Notes under the pieces: model-generated | The model's input: only the letters and a program-made list of their open reading frames with translations | Told to the model about the DNA's origin: nothing | Database searches by the model: none | Made by a program: the position numbers and the translations under genes | NCBI GenBank assembly: GCA_026419775.2 | Contig: JAOPGA020001377.1 | Span: 1-47,048 of the forward strand | From: Acrasis kona | Lineage: Eukaryota > Heterolobosea > Eutetramitea > Acrasida > Acrasidae | DNA length: 47,048 bases | Direction: 5' to 3' | Shown: positions 20,128 to 28,108 of the stretch, piece after piece | How positions within the stretch are numbered: the first letter of the stretch is position 1 | How the letters are laid out: each line of letters starts with the position of its first letter

Positions 20128-20847
20128 TCACAACCTCTTCTGCGCTTCCACAGCCCTTTTTTTTACGTTGTTTGATATAAAATCAGGCTCTCCTTCCTTC
20201 ATAAGATATCCTACAAAAAATTCAGGAAGTCTTTGAACTGCATGTTTAGGATGTTGTTTGTAGAAGGCAGATGTGGCATCTTTACCACCTGCAAACATTG
20301 TCAAGTTATCAGTACCCCCTGGATGCTCATCCAAAAACGAGGTAACATCGTGTACTCTTCCTTTAATAACTACATAGTGCTTGCCATCCAAATCTTTTGA
20401 TTGGAACATGATTGAGCGTTCATTTTCAGGTAGCTTGCCAATAATATAATCTTCTATTTCTACAAAAGCCCTTTCTGGATGTTGGATTCCATAAAACCCT
20501 TTTGTTGCATCTCCACCCGCATTTCTTGTTATTACATCCCCACCAGGGTGTTTGTTCACAAACATTGTTAAATCATAAACTTTATTGTCCACTATGACCC
20601 ACAAATCATCCATATCACAATGTTCTGCAACTTCCTTCCGTGTTATTATCCTCTCACCCTTCTCCATCAACAACTTCTCTGCTTCTTCCTGCTCTTGTAT
20701 CTCCCTCTCCGAATCATCTTCTGTTCTTCGTGAAACAAAATAATAAATTATTACACCAATAACACCAATGAGGAGGCCGAGGGCCACAGGGGAGAGCATT
20801 TCTTGTATTACAATATCCTTCCAAAAACCATTGGTAAACCAAGACAT
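20128..20847 (-). CDS. Membrane-anchored tandem cytochrome b5 domain protein
   Basis: A 239-residue intronless protein. An N-terminal hydrophobic segment (about residues 17-37, VALGLLIGVIGVIIYYFV) is followed by a charged linker and two cytochrome b5 folds. The first has HPGG with His near residue 100 and its partner His near 123 (GIQHPERA). The second has HPGG with His near 175 and its partner near 199 (KQHPKHA). Spacings of 23-24 residues match the two axial haem ligands, so both domains should bind haem. It probably passes electrons at the cytoplasmic face of an internal membrane, but the partner is unknown. Most b5 proteins have one domain and a C-terminal anchor; two domains behind an N-terminal anchor is less usual. 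Its start lies 15 bp from the divergent TEDC1-like start. Confidence 0.85.
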   Translation of the reverse strand: MSWFTNGFWKDIVIQEMLSPVALGLLIGVIGVIIYYFVSRRTEDDSEREIQEQEEAEKLLMEKGERIITRKEVAEHCDMDDLWVIVDNKVYDLTMFVNKHPGGDVITRNAGGDATKGFYGIQHPERAFVEIEDYIIGKLPENERSIMFQSKDLDGKHYVVIKGRVHDVTSFLDEHPGGTDNLTMFAGGKDATSAFYKQHPKHAVQRLPEFFVGYLMKEGEPDFISNNVKKRAVEAQKRL

Positions 20848-20862
20848 TATTTCTTTGGCGCA

Positions 20863-22304
20863 ATGACAACACAGACGAATGATAAGATTGGTGCAACTAA
20901 GACCAGTATCGGATATGTATGCGATATGCTAGAATACTTTGGAGCAAAATATGTACAAAATGAGGTTTTTATAAAAGCAAAATCCAATAAAACAAACGCG
21001 ATTGAGGTGATTATATTTTTCAAAGTAGAACCAACATTATAGAATCAATCTCTGATCAGATCCGCTCATGACTTGATTCTTTTAAGTAGAAAAAACCTGT
21101 GGACTTGTTCAAATTCTAGGCCATGCTTGTTAAACTTTACAGATGCTAGCGTGAATTACGTCAAAAGATACCTTTTAAGTAAAGACTACCCCAGAATTTC
21201 TTTTTTTCAATCTAATGGCAAAGTTGGAAGGTAATACAAGAATTGTTCCCAACGTATATCAACCATTTTAGAGAGTGCTTATATGTTTTAGCTTGGACCA
21301 TCGCCCACGTTAAACTAGTTAATCACTTTATTCAAAATAATCCAGACTACTCTACATCACAAGATGAAGAAGTAGATCGTTCTTGTTCGAGCTTTTTAAA
21401 AACGCTTAAATATCAAAGTAACAGTCCGAGCCAAATAGTTACGTGTACCAATGTCAAAGACGGCACTGACCAGTGTATTACTACCCTTCAGAAAGTAGAA
21501 TATCTGAGCAAGTCCATGTACGAGCAAGTTAGACAGGTGTATCGTTTGAATGACGATTTGCTATTAGCTGCTGACAATGTATGTGTGACTCCAAAAGAAG
21601 CTGAGCTTATGTGCAACAATAAACTTTTACAAGAGCACCAAATAAAAATTAACAGGGTGTTGGAATTAACCCAACAAGTTTCATCCTTTTATGAATGGAT
21701 GGAGGATGTATTTGCCGAAGAGAGAACTTCCTCTCTTGTTATAGAAAAGCAAACAAATGACATTAATCCAAACTATTTAAAACAAGTCCTGGACGACGGT
21801 GCACAACATCTGTAAGAACAAATTATTAGTTTTCTTGTTTTTTATTTTTTTTCTAGAAGAAGAGAGGTTTTGGAGTCCTACAAGGTGCTAAGTTGTAGAT
21901 TAATCGAAACTGCACAGTCACTCAAGGAATCAAAAAAGCAATCTAATAATAAACAATCGCAAACAACGTACGATGTTTGCGATCTTAAAACTGTTAATGA
22001 TTCTAATTCTTGTGAAGCTCACAGCGACCAGTTCATGTCGTACTTGAACGCTCACACTACAAAGATGGTGGTGGACGAACCGCGAGATTTAATACCTCCT
22101 ATCTCACCCTTGTTTAGGAACTGTCACAAGGAACAGCAAACCGAAAAGTGTGATGTGGGTCCGAATGGTGCGGAAATGGAAGTCCAGAGACTGAGGACGA
22201 TTAGGGACTCATTAAGTGATGTTATACGAACAGACGCTGAAATGTACATGAAAGTGCTGGAGGAGGCAACAAGTATTTTCTCGGAGTCTTACGACATGTC
22301 TTGA
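20863..22304 (+). CDS. Tubulin epsilon/delta complex protein 1 (TEDC1)-like
   Basis: Four exons (20863-21006, 21043-21230, 21272-21811, 21857-22304) with introns of 36, 41 and 45 nt give 439 residues in one frame. The second splice produces NGKVGRECLYVLAWTIAHVKLV, matching the TEDC1 pattern in which Gly-x-Arg is followed by a Leu-rich WLL helix. It is preceded by NYVKRYLLSKDYPRISFFQ. The centre is coiled coil (residues about 200-270) ending SSFYEWMEDVF, where TEDC1 proteins carry a W-M-x-x-V motif. TEDC1 works with delta- and epsilon-tubulin to stabilise centriolar triplet microtubules, so the gene would imply basal bodies. Family assignment is from remembered pattern similarity and is moderate; exon structure is better supported. 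Confidence 0.6.
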
Positions 22305-22385
22305 GATTGACTATAATATAATTCATTGTCACTTTTGTAACTTCAGACAGTTGACAAGACAATAGACAAGTAAAATACAAAGGGC

Positions 22386-23099
22386 ATGTCCAACCACGAA
22401 GAGGAGGAAGATACCGAGAACATCAAATGTGTAGTAGTTGGGGATGGAGCCGTTGGCAAGACCTGTCTTCTTCTCTCATACTCTAAAAACGAGTTCCCTT
22501 CCAACTACGTACCCACTATATGCGATAACTACAACAGCAATGTGACTTACAAAGATAATCTTGTGAGTTTATCGTTATGGGATACTGCAGGGCAGGAGGA
22601 GGTATGTTTTCACTATTTATATTCATATATGTAACCAATAATGTCAGTATGATCAACTCCGCCCGCTTTCGTACGGAGATACTAATGTTTTTTTGGTTTG
22701 CTTTTCGGTCATTAATCCTGACAGGTATGTGAGTGATTCGTTCTTGTTCTGACACTCATTGATAGTTGGCAGAATGTCAAATCCAAGTGGGTTCCAGAGT
22801 TAAGAAAGCACATGGCTGATACACCTATCGTGTTGGTCGGGACAAAAATCGATTTGAGAAATGACTCTGAGACGCTAAAAAAATTAACTAACAACGGACA
22901 CCAACCATACAAAACAGAGCAAGGAACACAATTTAAGAATGAAATCGGCGCCGCTGCTTATAAGGAATGCAGCGCGAGGACCATGGAAGGTTTAAATGAT
23001 GTTTTCACGAGCGTAATTGAAACACATTACCAATGTGGCAAGACCCTAACACCAATGGAGAGAAAAGCGGGTCAAAAGAAGAAGTGCACCATGATGTAA
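22386..23099 (+). CDS. Rho/Rac-family small GTPase
   Basis: Three exons (22386-22601, 22648-22724, 22766-23099) with introns of 46 and 41 nt give 208 residues. All G motifs are present: GDGAVGKT (residues 19-26), YVPTICDNY for switch I with the conserved Thr (family consensus YVPTVFDNY), [20 protein letters not shown] for switch [10 protein letters not shown] for G4 and ECSART for G5. The Rho insert region ([18 protein letters not shown]) is present. The tail KKKCTMM is a polybasic stretch plus a CAAX box for prenylation; the final Met would favour farnesylation by the usual rule. It is an actin and membrane-traffic switch of the Rac type. The acidic N-terminal extension (NHEEEEDTE) is somewhat unusual. 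Confidence 0.93.
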
Positions 23100-23186
23100 T
23101 ACATTTATTAAATTGATGATTATTGTTCTAAATGATTTTTGATTTGCCTTTTTTAAACTTTCAAAAGTTGAAGTATACGATAATGG

Positions 23187-23488
23187 TTACCTTATTTTCT
23201 TGGTCACGAACTCAAGATCTGACTTCATCTCAGACAGCATGCTCGCGTGTTGCAAGAATTCTTTGCTCATAGTTAAATGTCTCTTTTCGCTTGATTCATT
23301 TGCCACCAACAGAGCTTGATTTGTTTCAAGTAAAGTTTGAAGAATTTGTTCCTGCAGTTGGTGAAGACCTTTAAAGTCCTCCTCATTTTGTATGTTTTCA
23401 ATCTAAATTTTTAGAACATCCAAATTACAGGACACACTTCAGATGAAAATAGTTCAGAATCCACCACGTCCTTCTGTATATCCACCAT
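23187..23488 (-). CDS. KxDL-motif protein (BORC/BLOC-1-related small coiled coil)
   Basis: A small spliced gene. Exon 23488-23438 (17 codons, MVDIQKDVVDSELFSSE) joins exon 23402-23187 across a 35-nt intron (GTGTGT donor, ATTTAG acceptor), giving 88 residues. The second exon contains TLLETNQALLVANESSEKRH and then FLQHASMLSEMKSDLEFVTKKIR. This is the KxDL family pattern: TN..L...N..S..R, F..H...L.EMK.DL...F.KIR. The Lys-x-Asp-Leu motif itself is KSDL. In animals and yeast this subunit belongs to BORC/BLOC-1-type complexes that position lysosomes and endosomes. It converges with the Rho GTPase gene. Family identity is from pattern recognition, intron placement from frame. Confidence 0.72.
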
Positions 23489-23589
23489 TTTTGTAAAGTA
23501 CAGTCAAAAAGTTGGTCAAATTCTTTAAATTTAATAGTCGCTCAGGGGGACGGAACCGAAATCTATTGAGATATAAGAACGTATGTCGA

Positions 23590-24300
23590 GTTTTTCAAAA
23601 TGAACGATGGGAAAGGAAAGTTAAAAAATATTCGAAACCAAAAGAAGTTCTCTCGATAAAGACACCAACATGAGAGACGACCAATAACGCTGAGGAGGTT
23701 TTGAACCATAAAAAACCTGGCATCAAAAAAGATTTGAAGGATCCGAACAGTAAACAGTTTTCACACGAAATCTGAGAAGATTGATAGAAATAACAGCGAA
23801 AGAATGGAAGTATGAGGTTATGGACAATTTCAATAAATCAATCCTCTCAAAAGAACTATTAGCCGCACTAAAAAGTGGTACAAACATTGCAGGAATGGAT
23901 GGTATCCTAAAAGATCTAATCCTTACATCTAGACCGTTCACACTAAAAGTCTAATGCGAATCCTTCACCAAAATCTTACGAGGACACGAAACATTACCGA
24001 CAGATTACAAAAAAGCATACATAGCTCTCATACCAAGATTACAAAGAACATTATAAACTTCCGACCTATTGCAGTTCTGCCCCTCATATACAGACTTCTT
24101 CTCAAGAATTTACAATGACTTTATAAGAGTAACGAAACACATCAATAAGAAACTAACATCACATAAAGGCGTGCCTCAGGGGACTCGCCATCTTCGTCAA
24201 TACATAATCTGTACACAAAAATAATAAACAGAGCTATCGAAGTAGCTAATACAGCACAAAAACCAGAGGAGGGATTATGCTAACCAAAATCTATAACAAA
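23590..24300 (+). mobile_element. Decayed LINE-type reverse transcriptase
   Basis: Ordered reverse-transcriptase blocks lie on the plus strand in shifting frames. ELLAALKSGTNIAGMDGI is near 23850-23910. YKKAYIALIPRL is near 24005-24040, NFRPIAVLPLIYRLL near 24055-24100 and KGVPQG near 24168-24185. DSPSSSIHNLYTKIINRAIE then follows in another frame. These match RT blocks 1, 2, 2a and 4 of non-LTR elements. Stop codons and at least three frameshifts separate them, and I cannot find the catalytic YADD block, so it is inactive. The region up to the RidA gene carries no further recognisable element; a 40-codon frame at about 24354-24477 matches nothing known. Confidence 0.7.
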
Positions 24301-24668
24301 AACCACAATATCCGCTTTATCAGATATTGCAACTACTAATCGCCCTGGTGTCACATGAATTTACAAAGTCCTCAAGATTTGTTAAAAAATCACATTCTTC
24401 CTGAACTCAAAAGAAAAAAATCTGTTTTATTAGGTGCAATAGGAACAAAGGAATGTTCGGTAATAAATTATTCATAAAAGTTATTTTCTTCTTTAAAAGG
24501 CATAATCATCTGACACGTCATCATCAACAACTCGGATTTGGATCCTATTTGAAATCTCCTGCTCGTCACTCAATGTCACTTTACATTAGAATGGTACGAT
24601 TCTAAAACTCCTGAGAGGGATAAATACGTCGGCAATGCCGATATCAATCATACAACAAAAACAATCAA

Positions 24669-25352
24669 ATGAACAAGGCCATCATCTTCACCGCACTAAC
24701 AGTGATTGGATTCGCTGTTGCACATGAGCGCTCATTGGCAACTCTTATCGGTGATGATGTCACCAGAGTTGTAGGTATCCCAAGCGGTGCGCCACCAACC
24801 AACGACGGATACGCCTACTCTCAATTGTCGTACAACAACGACTTCCTCTGGATTGCAGGCCAAAACGGATACGATTCCTGTGGTAGATTGGTGGACCTAG
24901 ACGAAGGAGGAAACATCTGGACACGCGCATACATTGCCTTCCTATCCATCAAGGCCACTATGGAATGCTTCAACATGCCCATTACCCAAATCCCATCAAC
25001 AACTGTCTACTTGTCCCCTCTACCAGTCACTAACGCCTCCACTACACCCGCAGACATTAACAGAATCTTACTAGAGTGGAGAAGCCAAGTCAATGTCATT
25101 CAGCGCCTTCCAGAATTTTGGGGGAACAGCACTCTTCCAGCACGCGCTGTCGTCGGTGCACAATGGCTAAGCAGAGGTGATGCTGTTGAAATTGAACCAA
25201 AAGCAGTTCCACGCACTAACACCTTGCGCAGAACTTGTCTAGATACCAGAGTGTCACCCCCCTCCGCTCAAATTTTATTGAGATGGACAAAACAAGGTAT
25301 CAAGCCAACAACAGCTATTCCATTGTTGCGTCTTGGTGATAACCAATGCTAA
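24669..25352 (+). CDS. Secreted RidA (YjgF/UK114)-like protein
   Basis: A 227-residue intronless protein. The N-terminus is a clear signal peptide (MNKAIIFTALTVIGFAVAHE). The body matches the RidA fold: FLWIAGQNGYD, a long helix IKATMECFNMPITQIPSTTVYLSPL, INRILLEWRSQ, and the active-site region LPARAVVGAQWLSRGDAVEIE. That region holds the conserved Arg and the terminal VEIE. Standard RidA is a trimer of about 130 residues that hydrolyses reactive 2-aminoacrylate imines in the cytosol or mitochondria. This one has about 60 extra C-terminal residues with two Cys, and enters the secretory pathway, so its substrate may differ. A GATAAATA box about 50 bases upstream may be its promoter. Confidence 0.78.
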   Translation: MNKAIIFTALTVIGFAVAHERSLATLIGDDVTRVVGIPSGAPPTNDGYAYSQLSYNNDFLWIAGQNGYDSCGRLVDLDEGGNIWTRAYIAFLSIKATMECFNMPITQIPSTTVYLSPLPVTNASTTPADINRILLEWRSQVNVIQRLPEFWGNSTLPARAVVGAQWLSRGDAVEIEPKAVPRTNTLRRTCLDTRVSPPSAQILLRWTKQGIKPTTAIPLLRLGDNQC

Positions 25353-25536
25353 ACAATAACTGTAACAATAAAGTTGTATTATTTATAATTGACGTTCTAA
25401 AAAACACCCTCAAATCTTGTAATAATTTCAATAAATTGTCGTGTCACAGTTGATCTCCGAGGATATTCATTACAAACCGACCCTTTGGAGTTTTAAAAAT
25501 GATTGGATTGATTTATTTTGATAAACATCCCCACGG

Positions 25537-27020
25537 ATGAAGGTTATAGTGCTGTTAACTTTACTAACAGCATGTTTGTGCTCAAAATTTCACATCAACA
25601 CGGAAACAAATATGTTTATTGATCCTGACGGCCGCGAGTCCTTTTTTAGGGGATACAATGTGGTCTACAAACGGTTCCCATTCTATCCTATACTCGATCA
25701 TTTCGACTCAAATCTATCCTTTAGCAGGGAAGACATGGAGCTGCTAAATGACATGGGCATGAACATTATTAGATTAGGGATACAATGGCCTGCTCTTGGT
25801 AAGTCGAATCGAAAACCGCATCATACTCACATTGCGAAGAACCTCAAAGAGGCCAATACAACATAACATATCTTAACATAATGAAAGATTTAGTGAAGAG
25901 AATGGCAGAATACAATCTATACGCACTACTGGACTTCCATCAAGACAACTTGTCACCCATGTTCTGTGGGGAGGGCATACCGCTTTGGGCGACATTACCA
26001 GACCTCGAGAGCCCTGACAGAGATTTCCCAATGCCCCTTACTAGTCCCTGGGTAACCGGTCCAGACAAGGTTCCCACCGATGAACAGTGTTCAAAATATG
26101 ATTGGGCAATGTATACTATAACTGAAGCGGCATCCAGCGCCTATCAATCCCTGTACAAAAATAGAAATGGTACATTAGATGCATTTGCTTCGTTTTGGTA
26201 TCGAGTTGCGACAGAGTTCAAAGATTATGAGAATGTGATGGGTTATGATTTAATCAACGAGCCGTTCGCCGGTGACGTCACTCACCATCCTACTTTGTGG
26301 TTGCCTGGTGTTGCCGACAAGGAGAATCTCGCACCTGTTTATGAAGTTCTTAGTGCAGCAATTAGAAAAGCCGATCCAGAGGCGTTAATTTTTTTCGAAA
26401 GTACGACATGGAGTGACTTTAGAGTGGGATTTGATCAGGTACCAGGAGGCGACCAATATCGTAATAGGAGCGTCCTGTCATATCATTACTACACTCCTCC
26501 TCAATTTAGCGTACATCAATTATGGGTGGCACGCATGAATGACTTGAAGAGATTAAAGTGTGGAGGAATGTTGACGGAGTTTGACATTAGTCCAGATAGG
26601 ATGGATAATTTTGTTGAAATATTCAGCTCGTCCACTCATTTCAAGCAAAGTTGGATCGGCTGGGAATACAAACCTTACGTTAGGATTACTGGATTCGGAA
26701 GAAGTGTATTCAACGACGACGGAACCATCAACCAACCATTAGTCAAGATGGTATCACAAACTTGGGCCCAAAGCGTAGCCGGTACCATCACTCACCAGAC
26801 ATTTGACTTTAAGAACGGTACCTATGAACTTGTTTATGATGTGAACGCCAATTGTAAACTACCAACAGTTGTTTATGTGAGCAGGGAGAGATACTATAAA
26901 AACAAACCAGTTGTCAAGATTGAGGGAGGAGTTTACAAGGAACAAGGAAAGAATTATATACACATCAAGAATGAAATAGGGTCTAAACAAGTGAAATTGT
27001 TGATCACAACACCAATATAA
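25537..27020 (+). CDS. Endoglycoceramidase-like glycoside hydrolase family 5
   Basis: Exon 25537-25798 joins exon 25840-27020 across a 41-nt intron (GTAAGT donor, GCGAAG acceptor). The join restores RLGIQWPALEPQRGQYN, a segment conserved in endoglycoceramidases, and gives 480 residues. There is a signal peptide (MKVIVLLTLLTACLCS), then FINPDG-type start (FIDPDGRESFFRGYNVV), YALLDFHQDNLS, the acid/base in GYDLINEPF (Glu near residue 225) and the nucleophile in MLTEFD (Glu near 331). The enzyme would release whole glycans from ceramide in the lysosome or outside the cell. Without the splice the frame stops at 25866, which could make it look like two genes. Related GH5 glucocerebrosidases are the alternative specificity. 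Confidence 0.88.
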
Positions 27021-27098
27021 ATAACTTCTTTACAATTATGATGCTATTCTATTTTTACGTTGACAGTATATTGAGTGATTGTATAAACAATAAAAAAC

Positions 27099-27644
27099 AT
27101 GACGACATCTATACTACAAGAAGAATACATCACTATCAAGGATGATGGACTGTTACTAGCTAAGCATACAGAGAGAAACGAAACGGATCAACCATCTAGT
27201 ACAATTCAAGAGCCAAACATTCAAGAAGGTTTAGTAAGAAAAAGAAGGAAGTCATCACCGTGTTTAGAACCTATTGGTAAGAGAAGGAAGATCCATATTG
27301 ATGATTTGGAGATTCCGGACAACAAGCTGAAAAAAAGAAAATGCATCTTAAAACCAATTCAGGAACATAGACAAGTAAATCAACTGCTAGAGGATGAACT
27401 AGAAGCTTTAGAAAAATTTGATCTCACATCAGAAACTACTAATGAGTGTAACCCAAAAGTTTCAGATTTGTCAGAAGGAGTTTACGAAGTCGATAGAATT
27501 GTTGGAAGAAAAGTACGGAGGACCAGAAAATACTACAAAGTTAGGTGGGTTGGATATGGTGAAGAGGATGACACATGGGAGCCAATGAGGAATCTATTTT
27601 GTAATGAATTGATACAGGAATATGAAAACAGAAGAAAACGTTAA
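27099..27644 (+). CDS. Chromodomain protein
   Basis: A 181-residue intronless protein. Residues about 126-178 form a chromodomain (VYEVDRIVGRKVRRTRKYY, then KVRWVGYGEEDDTWEP and the final helix CNELIQEYENR). The three cage aromatics that read methyl-lysine are in place: Tyr of VYEV, Trp of RWVGY and Tyr of VGY. The N-terminal two thirds are basic and disordered with RKRRKSS, KRRKIH and KKRK clusters suited to nuclear import or DNA contact. There is no chromoshadow domain, so it is not a complete HP1. A reader of methylated histone H3 tails is the likely role. It begins 78 bp after the GH5 gene in the same direction. Confidence 0.85.
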   Translation: MTTSILQEEYITIKDDGLLLAKHTERNETDQPSSTIQEPNIQEGLVRKRRKSSPCLEPIGKRRKIHIDDLEIPDNKLKKRKCILKPIQEHRQVNQLLEDELEALEKFDLTSETTNECNPKVSDLSEGVYEVDRIVGRKVRRTRKYYKVRWVGYGEEDDTWEPMRNLFCNELIQEYENRRKR

Positions 27645-27714
27645 GTAAATAAAATCTGAGCTTTGTTGAACATCTTTAGTGACATGCCTGTCTTCCAGTT
27701 TGCCATTACAATAA

Positions 27715-28098
27715 ATGCCTAATGAAAATCGTCTGGTACAATTTTCTGACAAAAGCTTGCCCAGTTTTATTAATGTGGTGAGGAGAACGTATCCAGCTCA
27801 CTACCGGTTATTCAGTTCAGAAATACACTTTTCGAATATGTTGTTGGCAGATTTGTACCTCGCAGATAAGACGTACAAAGCAATCGCATACGTATCGGAT
27901 CTCATATCGGTTGTGTCAACATACAGGATCAAACCATTAATGTACAAAATATCTCCTTACTTGTATTGGATATTGAGGTACAAAATTTTGTTCAACAACT
28001 TTAAGATTCATTTCTTCCGAGAGGAGGAGGTGACTGACAATTCCAACACAAACAAGCAACATGATTCAACAGAAGTCTCACAAAATAATAAATCATAA
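27715..28098 (+). CDS. Small protein of unknown function
   Basis: A 127-residue frame with an ATG start, tandem with and 70 bp after the chromodomain gene, and convergent with the LRR gene (10 bp between stops). An AATAAA overlaps its last codons. Residues 10-105 are rich in Tyr, Leu and Ile with basic residues (FINVVRRTYPAHYRLFSSEI, KPLMYKISPYLYWILRYK), suggesting a compact helical fold; the tail is Asn/Ser-rich and disordered. I do not recognise it. A faint likeness to the Mediator Med31 helical repeat is not convincing. Position and composition support a real gene. Confidence 0.5.
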   Translation: MPNENRLVQFSDKSLPSFINVVRRTYPAHYRLFSSEIHFSNMLLADLYLADKTYKAIAYVSDLISVVSTYRIKPLMYKISPYLYWILRYKILFNNFKIHFFREEEVTDNSNTNKQHDSTEVSQNNKS

Positions 28099-28108
28099 TT
28101 GTACATTT

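Noticed and set aside
25537-27020. Endoglycoceramidase as two separate genes or a frameshifted pseudogene
   Set aside because: A 41-nt GT-AG intron restores the conserved WPALEPQRGQYN junction exactly, so the gene looks intact.
27715-28098. Assignment of the 127-residue protein as Mediator Med31
   Set aside because: Only a loose pattern of Tyr and Leu is shared; the diagnostic Med31 residues could not be aligned.
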